From Pocillopora verrucosa (lineage: Eukaryota; Cnidaria; Anthozoa; Scleractinia; Pocilloporidae): a stretch of DNA of 64,000 nucleotides. A program made the translations under genes and the position numbers. Within the stretch, counting starts at the first letter, position 1. The number at the start of each line of letters is the position of its first letter. The DNA is taken from positions 10,671,011-10,735,010 of the forward strand of contig NC_089313.1 in NCBI RefSeq assembly GCF_036669915.1, given 5' to 3'. Below the pieces are notes generated by a model, which was not told the DNA's origin, did not search any database, and saw only the letters and a list, made by a program, of their open reading frames with translations. Of the stretch, positions 1 through 11,943 are shown in pieces.

Positions 1-158
1 TACGATTTGTGTAACTGCGTGTCGTTCAATACAACATCAAATCACTTAATTTCTTATCGTACCGAAACATAAACATAAACATAAACTCATAACTTGCTGT
101 GTCAGTTAGCGTGAAGATGTTAAAGGTTTTCCAGCTGGATTATCGACCCTGTTCATTG

Positions 159-3100
159 TTAGTGTACCAAGATATATCCCATTGCTCTGATGTGTTTGTC
201 GCTTTTACCTGGATTGTGTCTAGCTACGTTTCCACACGTACTAGAATTGTCAGGGGTACCTCCTGTCCCAAAACCGATCCTAGAATCACAGCTCCTGCAG
301 TCCTCTTGCTCGTTACCAACAATGCCGATTCTTGCTTTGGAATGGCGGGCAGAACCGTACACATTAAACCCTTCCTTACCACATTCTGTTTGCAAGGAGG
401 CTTCTGAACCAATCAGTCTCTTCCACATGTCACGACCCAATGAGGTTGAGTGGTATTGACCGTCAGCGATCAGTGAGTACAGGGAGTCAGCTTGCTTGTT
501 GATTACAATAAATTTGATCTTTTCGCCGATCTTCATACCGAGACAGATCTTTGAGAAGGATGTGTTCCAGTAAGTTGGTAGCTTTGTCTCCTGTGAGTCA
601 AACCCAGTCATGCCTCCTCGCGGATTGTATTCGGCCATGTTGCTCCAAAACAAAGAGGAATAGTGGAAAGTTTTCTGCGTGGAGAAAAAAATTGCTTTAA
701 TAGCGCTGATAATGAGAAGTTGCATCGCAACAGAAGAATATCCCATATTATTTACGACACTGGGGCCGGGTTTTTCAAAGCTGGGTTAAAGCAGGGCCTT
801 GAAAAATCTGAAGGCTTGAAAAGAAAATTCTGCTTTATTCTTTTTGTCTTCAATTTGATGATTGAATGGTCTAAAAACATAAGGAGAAAATTATCCTAAA
901 CGGCTTTTGAACCGAGAGATATAGAAACCTAGATTAAAATTTAACCCGGCCTGGGTTAGCGCTCATCGGTCCTCGAATAACTAGGCCCAGGACACTATTA
1001 TCTCAACACTCTGCTCAACTAAGGAACATGTTTTCAGACAGCGGATTACGAATTTAACATCCATGGTGCTCGTTTCGTATTTATTTCAAATTTCTAGATT
1101 GTGTATGACTGATTGATTCACAGACTAATCCAAACAAAGACTATCTTAATGATAGCGCAAGCGAATTGCCATTTATACCAAACAACAATAAACAAGTGGC
1201 GACTCATCTAAACATCAATGTGTGAATTTTTCACCTTATTACCATCAATCTTCATTACCGGCGTCCAGCCCCCATTTCCGCATCCAAAATCTTCCTTGTG
1301 ACAAAAGACGGATTTTGGTCCTGATGCGAATTGTAGAGTTATCACACCACTCGTATTTAATCTGTTGAATATATAATCCTCTGAGAAAGAGAGACAGCGC
1401 TGAATTTTGATTGAACGCTAGTAGAGCGACGACTTGTGTATCCCACATTATGGAATACGCAAGTTGTTGCTACAACCAATAATGGAGGGTCATGTGATTA
1501 GTTCTCTTAATCTTGAGACAGCTCAAATTTAAAATTGAGTGAAACACGCAGACTTCTCGAGAGTCTTGCTAATTGCTTTTGCATAAATTTCTCTGCTTCT
1601 GAGTTTTCATAATCATTATTTTTATGATCACTTTATGGTTATTCTTATGTGATTCAACATCCCTTTTGATTGGCACTTATCACCTACCCACTCTTCTTGT
1701 AGACTTCCTTACATGATGAAGCTGAAAATGTGTACAGAGATTTTCGGTTGTTAGTCAATAAACTTTCTTCAAAATACATTGTCCTTATTAACTCGGTTTC
1801 TACGATCTCTTGATGTTGTTGCATATAGGATTAGGGGAACAATCCTCTCTTCCTACGTCAAACTCAATCATGTCTGAAAAGATAGTTCAAATCTACAATA
1901 TATACGCGTTAAAATCATCGCTTTGATTTTCTCATATAAGACAAATATAAATGTGAAACTAAAGCAAGAAAAACCAATTGAGCCTCGCGTGAGATCCGAT
2001 ATCATGTTCATCTAAAAATAATATACTTTTATAAATTAATCATGAATTCATTTCCTATTAACAAATTTACCATTGCAAACTTTTCCATCTCCAAAATATC
2101 CAGTTTTACATGTACACTTGTACGATCCCTTGATATTGCTACACACAGCATCAACACTACAGTTGTGTAATCCCTCACTACACTCATTGACATCTGAAAA
2201 ATATTGTCGTTATACTATTTTTCAATAATATTTTCAATAAATACCATTCCCTGAATAAAAAGAGTTGCTCCTGACATTCCGTTGTTCACTGCACGAATAA
2301 AATCTTAAGTTAAGAGATAAGTCGCGGGACAATAAATTAATTCTCTTAAAACTTTTTCCTGACGTAATCTCAAACTTCAGCCGTGTTTGAATTTCACAGC
2401 TTGAAATGGGGTTACCAGTAAGTGCGCGAAAGAGGTAGAGGGGAGGGGCATTTCGTCTGCGCATGCACCAGTAAAATTTGTTCAACGCGTTCGGCTTCAT
2501 TTTGATATTTTCAGCGCTCTTCTGCGGGTTTTCAACTGGGCGATCGACACCTTTTTGTAATATTTTTTGGAGAGGGATGAAAGAGTATGACAAGTTTACC
2601 ACCATTTCTAACTCTTTGGATACTTGCAGAGTTTGATGGCTCTTCGGATGAGGATATTTTAATGATCAAAGTGCGAACAAAACGCGTAAAATGGCCGAAA
2701 ACTTGAAGTTTGAGGTTTGATTTACTAACGATCAAGATGTGCACTTGAGACATCAAACCTTGAAGGTTAATCTTAAGATATTGATGTCTTACTTCTATGA
2801 ATCACGAAGTTGTATGTGGAGACGATCGTGAGATATTCGTTTCGGTAATAGAAGGTAGTTTAGAATTTGATCTTATTTTACTTCAACTTTGAAATGAAAT
2901 TGCGTTAAGTTCGAGGTGGCCCCAAGCTTCAAATCACTTCAAATAACATCGTCTTTTCTTCCTCTTTGTAGTCACTTAGGACACAAGGCTTTAAAAAATG
3001 TTCCAGCTTCAGGATTGAGTTGCTCTTACGACATCCTTCAGCGAATTCGTTTTTGGCAGGTTCAGCTGGATTTTCCAAGCCATGGCTCGCAAATGCCTTT

Positions 3101-6036
3101 TTGCTCTCCAAGTCTGTTGTACATGGTACGTAGGCAACGGTCTAAACAACTTTTATAGTCCTGCCTCAATCATCTCCGGTTTTATATTATTTTGTTGCTG
3201 TGTTTTGGTTTGAATTTTTCTAATTGCCTTTTTGGGCTTGAAGTGCTAACTAGAGGATAAACTTCGGCAAAACTTATTAATCACATGGCCCCCAAATCCC
3301 TCACCACTGTCAGTTCATTGTTTACTTGCCCCTGGCTAGAAAACTATAAATTTCCTCAAATAGGCATCCAAGCCAATGCCCATTACGGCAAAATGTGCAA
3401 TGTGTAAGTCCCCTTTTGATTTAAGTCTCATTTCTCTAAAATCTGATAGATGTAAATCATCCATTGTCATAAAGAGATCAACAAACCTCTACACATTAGT
3501 TTACTCTGACCTCATTTGGTCTCCTTCCCAGGGAAAAAAGGCTTTTTATCCTCACTATTAAATATCAGCCCCTTTGGTTCTATGTTGTGTGGCATGTAAT
3601 AAGAGCCTTTTCAGACCATCAAATTGTCACATAACTCTTGTAATTCAATAGGTTGGAGAATAAGGTTGCAAAAAGTGTATTGTTGTGCAGTTGAAATGAT
3701 GAATGAATATGATTTCATTGGGAAATAATTGATTTATTGAACTATTTATATTACAACTGGAAGCCCAAACTAGCACTTGTTTTAATTCACAATTTCCCCA
3801 TATCATTGATCATATCTGATGATATTTCCGAGACTAATGACTGAAAAGACTTATCCTCACTCCGGTAAATAATTATTCCTCAATTTCTAATAAGCTCTTC
3901 GATGTAACGCCCGTCTCTCTAGTACTAACGTTGTCTTACTTTTGTTTACTCGACATTGACCTTTCTTGTTTTGGTAATCATTTTTGAAAGTAACTTCCTT
4001 CCACACACCACACAACAATTTTAAGACTTTTCCGCTTCCATTTAAGTTACATAGGGAAAAATGATAAGAAAGGTTGTCTCAAATACAATATCCATTGTTG
4101 TTTTCCGACGTATCTTCCTGCTTTTCTTGAGCGGGAAACCGACGCAGGCGCATACCGGTGGTTTCTCGTATCAAAACAAGTTTACAGAACATGCGCAACA
4201 ATATGCCCCTCTGGCTCGCGAAAGACAATTCCTTGTTTCCTGCTACTCCGTGATCGCATGTAATAAAAAAAGAGGACTGGAGGCGAGTCAGCAATGCAGC
4301 TGTTGTTGCTTGATTCACTTTGGAGTGATGGAATGTGAGGTGTTTGTTAAAGTTTTGCCCTAATTAAATTGAAGTTGTGGTTAAAGCTCCACGAGCTTAC
4401 AGCCGTGTTTTACTCGTTTTTAGAAATGCAGTAAGGTTTACCTTTTTTACAGTTTTGACCTCTGAGTCCGGCAGTACACAAGCAGCGATATCCTTTGTCG
4501 GTAAAACCGCTTTGACAAGTACCATTATTTTCGCAAGGGTTTTTAACACAAGCACTCTGAGGCCGAAAGGAGAAAAACATAATACCTTGAAATATTAACG
4601 CAGGACTTTGGTACATTAATTTATTTAGATACACTTCTCTTGTTTGAATGGGAACCAAGAACACTCAACTGGATATGTAGAAAAAAACCAATTATGATAA
4701 CGAATGATGACGATTACAATAATGATGGTGATAATAGCGAGTTCAAGCAATCATTTCAAGGTTTATGATAATGAAAGTAGTTGTTTTACTCAAACTACGT
4801 ATTTGCAGATGAAACAAAACCCACCTCAGCTGCATGATAAAAAAAGTGTTCTTCCTTCTCCAGTTCGAGTTCGTGTCCTTCATGAGTAACATTATTCAAT
4901 TCACATTTGTAATCTCCTTGTTGACCCACTCGTTTATCAAGATTAATGCTGACACAGTCGGGTTCCATATAACACACGTTCTTACAAAACTTCATTTTCA
5001 TGACCTCAACGATACGAATCACGTGGTTTGTGAGGCGTTTGCCGTCAAACTCTTTTTCAGGCGTAAACTCTAACTGTCGGCATTGGTTTGCATCACAGAA
5101 GTCTTTAAAATTTAAAAAATAACAACAACAACAAATATACAGATATAAGAAAACAAGCAATACGATAAAAGACCAAATAATAATGATAATAATATTAATA
5201 ATAATAATAGTAGCAATAACGGTGACAGCAAAGGATTATAGATGAAGTTCAATAACAATCGACAGTTTATCTCTTTATATATAAAAGTAGCCTCTTTTTT
5301 ATAATTAATTCATCTATTCATTTGTGATATTCGAACTATAGGAGTCGACGATCATTTTTTCCTTCACGCGGTGCTTGAAAGCGATTCTTCAGTTCCTGTT
5401 TGAGAGTCTTTTTTATTCCATCGATTCTCAGTTTGCTAGAATTTAGCAGCAGTGTTGTCAGTGGTCTTCATCTGGTCTAACCTACTTTCACTGAGACAAC
5501 TCCTATGAATAGCTAAAATATGATCTCTGGAAAGATCTGCTCTCAAAATAAAGAGTAGCGATTTTACTCAGTCAAAGCGCAATTCAGCCTATTGGAATAC
5601 AACAAAAAAAAAGCTGCATATTTACCAAAGCATGATAAATTTTTGATATTCCGTGATTAAGGGGAATTTAATGAAAAAAACACAAACGCTTAAAAAAACA
5701 CGAAAAACCTTTCGCAGTTTCGTTGCGAGGGAAATTCACAAAGTCACTCAAACAAATTATCTCCCCTTCTCACCACCCATCCAAATATAATTTACTTAGT
5801 TAAGTAGTTAAGAAGCGTTAAATCATCTTTACAGGACTTTCTATACGGATATGATAGCAAAACCTTCTTTAAACAAGTGACAGGTGTTTAACGGTAACTA
5901 CGTTAAAGAAGGGCTCGTTTCCCCTCACTCTTCCCACATATGTTCAATTATAGTGAAGCTAACCTTGTGAAGGGACAGAATCAGCCATGTGAAGGCACAA
6001 AAGTAACAGAACACGGATGAAAATCGAATTCTTCAT
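159..6036 (-). CDS. Secreted PAN/Apple + EGF protein with coral skeletal-matrix-type C-terminal domain
   Basis: Exons read on the minus strand: 6036-5964, 5102-4825, 4556-4442, 2193-2071, and a last exon ending at the stop at 159. Exon 1 starts with ATG and encodes a signal peptide ([20 protein letters not shown]). Exon 2 is a six-cysteine-type PAN/Apple module (FCDANQC...[18 protein letters not shown]). Exon 3 is an EGF module ([12 protein letters not shown]) and exon 4 a calcium-binding-type EGF ([13 protein letters not shown]...[11 protein letters not shown]). Phases of exons 1 to 4 fit (1, 0, 1, 1). The last exon encodes a domain with the motifs [26 protein letters not shown] and [11 protein letters not shown], which I recognise from coral skeletal organic matrix-type secreted proteins. 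I infer an extracellular or cell-surface adhesive role. The join between exon 4 (phase 1) and the last exon is unresolved: the obvious acceptor near 683 is phase 0, so a further exon may lie between about 750 and 2070. Confidence 0.78.
765..1000. repeat. Dispersed palindromic MITE, copy 1
   Basis: The ends contain GGGTTTTTCAAAG...TGGGTTAA and, inverted, AACCCGGCCTGGGTTAGCGC...GGGCC. The same element recurs near 40765-41010 and 55490-55800, with shared internal text (aaaattt, ctttgttcaaaag, aaacctgggtt). It has no coding capacity. It lies in the intron before the last exon of the EGF/PAN gene. Confidence 0.6.
5155..5225. repeat. AAT/ATA-rich microsatellite
   Basis: A run of aataat, aatgat and aataata units lies in intron 1 of the EGF/PAN gene, directly upstream of the PAN exon in transcript order. 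Confidence 0.7.
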
Positions 6037-7112
6037 GATGCAGATCCCCTGAGAGCGGCTTTGCAAAAGATATGCAAATTGAAGCAAAAAATGCATTTAA
6101 AATTTCCGAACTGTCTTTAACCAATGAGACCTGGATGTCATCTCATTGTTCTCTGTTTTAATTTGATATCTTTAGCCCTAGGGCTGCAAGGTGCTCAATT
6201 CTTAGGGTAAAAATGAAATGTTTGCTTCTATTATTAAGAGTCACGAAGAGTCAATCAATAATTAATCTTATATACACAACAGCGGTTCAAGTGTGATGTT
6301 CGATTTTTGTATTTTTTAGCAAGAAACTATACGGAAATTAAATGCCTGTGCTGCTACACAAGGCTTTAGCTTGTAGAAAAATGCGAGACTATTAAGCCCT
6401 TATTGTGCCTAAAATCGACCTCCGCCTGAAAACTAGATCACCAAGCGCATTTTATAGCAGCTCGTTTTGACTTTTTCAGAAACTTTTATTATCGCACTAC
6501 AGGTCATATGACAAACTGGCATTAAGAACAACCTTAGAGTAGCGTTCATCACGATTGAGATCATTAAACTAATAAGCTAAAAGTTGAAGATAAATTGCTG
6601 TACTAAGCAATGGTTGTTGAGTTTGAGGTAAAATGTAATGAATAATTTTGGGGAAGCGACATAAGGTGGCCGGCTTTGCAGGTGCTTATCATCAATTTTA
6701 AATTTAATTGGTTTGTGAAAAATTGAGTCACAAGGCTAATCGCGGTAAGTTCAAAAGCTGTTCCATTCTGTGCATAAGGTAAAAAGTACAGAGACTTTTT
6801 TTTTTTTTAAAAAAAGTGTTTTTGGAGAAAATCCCAAGCAAACTAGATATGTTATTTTAGCCTTGGTATGTAAATTCTGCTGACTCTCTACCCTTCTTTT
6901 GAAAATTTCCAATTTACATTTAATGAGGCTTTAGGGCCTTTTCTAAGAAGGCTTGTTGTCTTCTTGATCACTGCACCAAGATATATCCCATTACTTTGAT
7001 GCGTTTGTGTACCAAAGCCAATTCTGGAGTCACAGATGACAAGCGACTGACAGCATAACAGTGATCCCTTATTAGTTCCTACTTTGCTGTAAGGATGCTT
7101 CTGAGCCAATAG

Positions 7113-7531
7113 GGAACTTTAGCAAACTACGACGGTGGTAGCAACGAGGACGTGACAAAACAAAAGATCTGATGAGCAAAGCAATGGCTCAGCACGTGCG
7201 TTTTAAAACTGTGTACATTTCTTAGCCCTTCTCTGCAAAATAACAATGTGAGATCATCAAAATTTGCTTGGTCCGAGAAAGGAAACCTCTACAGCAAAAC
7301 TCCATTATGATCAAAATTTGCTTGGTCCGAGAAAGGAAACCTCTACAGCAAAACTCCATTATGAACTCAACGCCGCTCTCATACTTTATGCTTAGGTTAA
7401 ATTGCAGCGCCGTAAGAGATGTTAAACACATCCAGTCATTCGCGAAATTTCAACTAAAAATATACATTCATTTTTAAGTCGAAGTCTTCTTTGGTGTTGC
7501 AGTCCTAATTGCTAAAGGTCTTTTAAAAGCG
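7113..7531. mobile_element. Non-coding dispersed repeat inserted in the pseudogene
   Basis: The insert interrupts the match between the matrix-type exon and its pseudogene. Its text (caacgaggacgtgacaaaac, cacgtgcgttttaaaactgt) resembles a dispersed repeat that I associate with coral genomes. No transposase or clear terminal inverted repeat was seen, so the class is unknown. Confidence 0.5.
7256..7363. repeat. 54-bp perfect tandem duplication (2 copies)
   Basis: The unit beginning atcaaaatttgcttggtccg occurs at 7256 and again at 7310 without visible mismatch. The period of 54 is divisible by three, so it creates long chance ORFs on both strands. These are not genes. Confidence 0.9.
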
Positions 7532-8324
7532 TCTTTCACTTGTCACGAACCGGTGCGGTGTTGCGGAGTTGCCTGTTAGGAACTGGCCTGCTTTCAAATG
7601 ACAATGAACCTGTGCTGTTTATTGATCTTCATAACGAGACAGATCTTGAAGAAAGAGGTGTTTCAGTACGTTGGAAACTTGGTCTATTGCGAGTCAAACC
7701 CAGTCTTCCCTCTAAGAAGGTTAAAGCCATTTGTGTCACTCCAAAATCTTGAGTCATAAGAGTAGAAAGTTGAATATTTAAGAGGGAAAATTGGAAAAAT
7801 GTGACAAAGTGGCTGAATTTAGAGGCAGAGACAGAAAAAGAGGAACAAATCGAAACGCTTTAAAATAAGAGTAGTTAGCATAACCTGTATGGGTTTCGCG
7901 AATTTGAAGCTTTTAGCATCAAGTTTCTCCAATACAAATCAAAATCTGGCACCATCGGGCACTTCTCCTTTTTGAATGTCTTGTTCGTGAAAGGTACCTT
8001 GACCCGATGAATCGTCCCTTTCTTTGCCTCTGTAGGTATTCACGAGTCCCGGTACCACGTGCGATACGATAAATACTTCCTACGTCCAACCTAGGAGATA
8101 CTCTTTTTGGAAAGTCCTGGCTTTTTCATTTAAAAGGACTTTATCACCGACTTCAAAACGAGTTCTTGCACGATCCTTTTCAGTTCGACTGATTCGTTTT
8201 CCATACACTGTGTCCCACACTTGACTTGCATTCTCGATATTGGTGTGAGAAGGTTTCATTCCACTACTAAGATGATACGATTGATTGCACCCATCTACCA
8301 AAGCTTGAAAGATGTGTAAATCCT

Positions 8325-9245
8325 AAAAACATAATTAGATTTATAATAAAGTTTAGATATAACACGCGTTGTCATTGTCTGAAAGAGAGTGCTCTATGAG
8401 AGTTTATAATAAAGTTCGGATATAACGCGCGCTGTCATTGGTTGAAAGGGCGTGCTCTATGAGAGTATAGAGCATAGAACTGAGCTAAAGCTGTCACGCC
8501 ATCTGCCAAATTATTCTATGTTCGATCTTTTCCGGGACTTCTTTTTAGCTTTTTTCCGATAATTGAAAGTGAAATTTCGGAACAAGCGAGCCGGCAAGTA
8601 GCAACAGAACAACCAAACAAAGGTTTGTAAACATACCAGGCGCCGTGATTTACGTTATTAAAACGTGAGCAGATATGAAAATCCTTAAAGGAAAACAAAA
8701 TAGACATTCCGAGTTTCAAAGATTTTCACGCTCAGTTAGATTGCAAGCTTAAGAGTACGGTAATAAAAATCAAACACAGCAAACACTCGAATAGTATATA
8801 ATGTTCAGAGTTCAAAAACAAAATAGAACAAAACAGAAATGATGAAAAATATAACCAAACAGGCATAACTGTTAAAATTCATACTAATCATGACGGTGTC
8901 TGAGCAAATATGATCATGCTGAAGTCCATCGCGGCTCGCTTATCATGACGATCTCCGGTCATCACAGTAAAGCAAGCCTCAGAAACTACATCGGCCGCCC
9001 TTCGAGTGAAAAAATAAGAACTCGCTCTGATATCCTTTCCGATGCGTTGAGTGGAAAGTCACTTCAGTCACTGCAGCCGAGTTTTGCGACGCTGTCATCC
9101 CGAGCGATCTTCATGTTCCAAGAAGTGACTCAAGAAGTGGGAAGAAACACTCGACTACGTTTCGTGTTTCTCCCTACACTTCTTTCGTGCTCTAGCCGCT
9201 TCCTAAGTGCTTTATAACAGAACAGAGCACAGTCAAGGCTTCTCT
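8325..9245. mobile_element. ~0.9 kb insert splitting the integrase pseudogene
   Basis: The integrase reading breaks off after YRYFTLYQLTNR on the right and resumes at DLHIFQALVDG on the left. The sequence between has no integrase match. It contains gtgctctatgagag near one end and agagcac near the other, consistent with a degenerate MITE-like insertion. No transposase was seen and the ends are approximate. Confidence 0.45.
8341..8466. repeat. 63-bp tandem duplication (2 diverged copies)
   Basis: Units starting ttataataaag occur at 8341 and 8404 and end gtgctctatgag. They differ by scattered substitutions. The repeat lies at one end of the insert in the integrase pseudogene. Confidence 0.8.
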
Positions 9246-11827
9246 ATTTGTTAATTGGTATAGCGTAAAATAACGATAAAGTCTTTCTTTCAAGGTACGA
9301 TTGAATCTCTTTACGACGCTGGCTTGTTATCTCCTCTGTTGGAAAGAGTATAATATCTTAACTTTCATCAACTTCTGGAAAGTGCTATTGTAAAAATATT
9401 TACCAACGTCCGTTTGAAGTTTTTGCAGTGTTCGTCCTTCGGCGCGTTTCAAAGGCGTCTTCTTTCAAAGGCTTCTGTGACGTCTACACCTGTTTTAGAT
9501 TTGATGGGTTGAACTCATGCAAATTTCGAGAAGACATCGATGACGACCAGAAGATGGATCTCCTCCATTGTATCGAGTTATAGATTGTAATTCTAGCATA
9601 TCGGCTGCTCATTGTTCGTCTTTACCAAAGACCATTACGGGCAGTTTAGGGAGTCTTCCTCGTCTTTTGGACGATGTAAGGTGTAAGTCAAATCTTTTTC
9701 CAAATTTTTCAATACTTCGGCAGGTCTGAGACCGTACTGACGTGCAAGACGTAAAACGATTAAACTTCTAGGTTCTTAGAGATTTCCATAAGCGTCCAAT
9801 AATTGATTATTCTCTTTCTTTCTTAATCTTCTTGAAGAATGAAGAAGCGTGACCAATTACATCAAATGGAATATGGAGGTACATCGATCCGTATATACAT
9901 TTTTAATTTCCTTGATAACCCAGTCCTCTTTCGAACACTTTCGATGTAACCATGTGACGAATACCATGAAACGGAAGGGAGTGGTTACGACTTCGGATGA
10001 AATCGAAACTGCTTACGTCACGTTAGATACGCAGAGGGAGGAAGGGAAAAGACCTTGGGAACGAGCTCGTGTCTGTGCATGTACTAAAAATCCTCGAAAT
10101 GCAAATGTTTTAAAATGTTATGTTATTTTTTTTAGCATTTCAGATTGAACAAAGGCTTTGAGAAAGTTATACAAGTACCAAAATAGGCACACTTTTTTTT
10201 TAAGCCCCCTGCAAGGCTTTTTTTGGTATAAGCTAATGGAAGCATTGGCATCCCAAAAAAAGAGGGATGGCGTGACAGACTTGTGAATGAACAGCTACAG
10301 TGAATTTCTTAAGGAGAACATATAAAATATTAAGTAAGCGAAAATAACTAGATAATTCATCGAAAAAACGAAATTGAAACCAACTTGTATGTAAGGAAAA
10401 TTATTGAGGAACAAAATAGAAAGCGGCAGACTTAATGCTGCTTCATACATCGTCTTCCGTGGTTTACTCATCTCTGACCACGATGACAGTAAGCGGTTCT
10501 CTCATTGCAACAAACAGCATTTGAAAAAGGACAACACGTCCATACCGGTTGATAGCAACATAATCCCACCAAGAGAACCAGATAACTGTGTTGTTCACTT
10601 TCTGAATTTTTCCGCCGTGTTTAAATACCGTCATCTAGGCGCCTACTCACGATTTGCACGTCATAATCGCAACGAACCTCCCGATCTTATCATAGGCAGA
10701 TTTTTTTTTGTCGGCTTCACTGTCTTATTTTCTGAAAACATGGCGCAGTTATTGAATTTTGTGGGGCTATCACATTGATATTTCCTACCAAATTAGGGGG
10801 GAGCAGAGTTTCCCGTCATCCGCGGTCTGGAAAAGCCGAAGTCGTTACACACGGGAACTTGTACATCAACAAGCACGTGACATGTGACTTTAAAATCCCC
10901 TCTCCTGTTACAGTTTTCTTATTGTGAGCTGCGCGATAGTGATAATTAACAATCAAATCATAGACCGTCTATAATTTGATTGTTTTGTTCCGTATAAGAG
11001 CCCTATTTCCTGATTTTAGCAAATCTCCAAAGTAATAAACGACAGAAGAGAGAAAAGCTACGATTTTAACATCGATTTTTCGCCCACATGCATCTCTCTA
11101 AACGTGAAATTTTCCCTTCCTACAAAAAATCTCGAAAATTTTTCGCATTTTTTATCTTTCTTGATCAATCATCGTTTATAAAAAGCTAAAAAAATGTAGG
11201 TTTATTCGGTCAAGTGACCGCCTAGAGCAAGAATTGCGTGACAGGTGTAGTTCAGAGAAACTTGTGACAGTCGCAGATTTTAAAAGGCATCCAAGACAAA
11301 ATTGTGGCAATGCCCAAAGATCTTTTTTATGATCCTTAGAGATAAAATGATGGACTATAAAGGGGAATCAAGATTAGTGTTGTAGCTTTCTGGCAAGGGG
11401 AGATATTTGACTTCAAAGTTGTCAAATATTTGGATGAATTGAAAGTCTAAAAACACAGTCGTTTATTTGCCTCTGTTGATTGGCAAGCCGTCCATAAAAT
11501 TGACTGATACTTGCGGTGAACATTAACTTAGGATGTAAAAATATGTGTGCAAACCCTCAGAGTAATTGGTTCGATACCATCGCAGTGAGAGCTTTATAAA
11601 TTTTACCTATTTTGAAGCGATTTCCTCGGTGAAAACCAAGAAAAACCGGGGGGTGGTCTATCTCCCCCCGGAAAAAACCAAAACAGAAACCAGCTTGTCT
11701 TTTTGGGTTTTGGGGTAGACCCTTTAAACTGGCAAAGTTTCATTGGAATCGGTGAGATGACATGTAGCACGACTGCCTGGTGCTCTCGTGGACACGTTCT
11801 AAATATAGGAAATAGTTTGAACCCGGG

Positions 11828-11943
11828 GGCAACATGTAATAGTATAGTGTGATCGTCCAGGTGACAGTAGTCACCACCATCGACAACAGCCCTGTCTCAG
11901 AACTACGCTCACCCGAACGATCAGACTACACTATCACACAATG
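11828..11943. repeat. ~115-bp palindromic (hairpin) repeat
   Basis: The left arm (tagtatagtgtgatcgtcc) pairs imperfectly with the right arm (cgatcagactacactatcac), around a core containing a second inverted pair (gacagtagtc / gactac-type text). It has the shape of a small foldback element. Confidence 0.6.

Larger units (their letters stand above)
6955..7740 (-). pseudogene. Broken copy of the coral matrix-type C-terminal exon
   Basis: Two blocks match the last exon of the neighbouring EGF/PAN gene in the same orientation. Block 6955-7112 matches 159-410 and keeps CDSRIGFGT and the terminal MGYILV coding text. About 80 bases between these motifs are deleted, so the second motif is out of frame. 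Block 7532-7740 matches 430-640 and covers the CLGMK region. A ~420-bp dispersed repeat (7113-7531) separates the blocks. No upstream PAN or EGF exons were seen, so this looks like a partial duplicate. The deletion, frameshift and insertion rule out a normal product. Confidence 0.75.
7930..9785 (-). pseudogene. Transposon-type integrase (rve-like) pseudogene in two halves
   Basis: N-terminal half, read from 9785 to about 9245: RLARQYGLRPAEVLKN, then the motif region QW.ADMLELQSITRYN, LQTDVG and ASVVKRFNRTLKERLYRYF, in shifting frames with stops. C-terminal half, about 8325 to 7930: QALVDGCNQSYH, VWDTVYGKR, then RFEVGDKVLLNEKARTFQK and EVFIVSHVVPGLVNTY, with a TAG at 8080-8082. This order (DDE-type core, then a small beta-barrel-like tail) matches integrases of Polinton/Maverick-like or related retroelement-type ORFs; the exact superfamily is not decided. 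A ~0.9 kb insert splits it. Several stops and frameshifts make it dead. Confidence 0.72.

Noticed and set aside
7222..7477. Overlapping 69-codon ORFs on both strands with an internal repeat
   Set aside because: Produced by the 54-bp in-frame tandem duplication inside a dispersed repeat.
10404..10778. 124-codon plus ORF
   Set aside because: No signal peptide, domain or repeat. Composition is like neighbouring non-coding DNA, and I found no exon partner.
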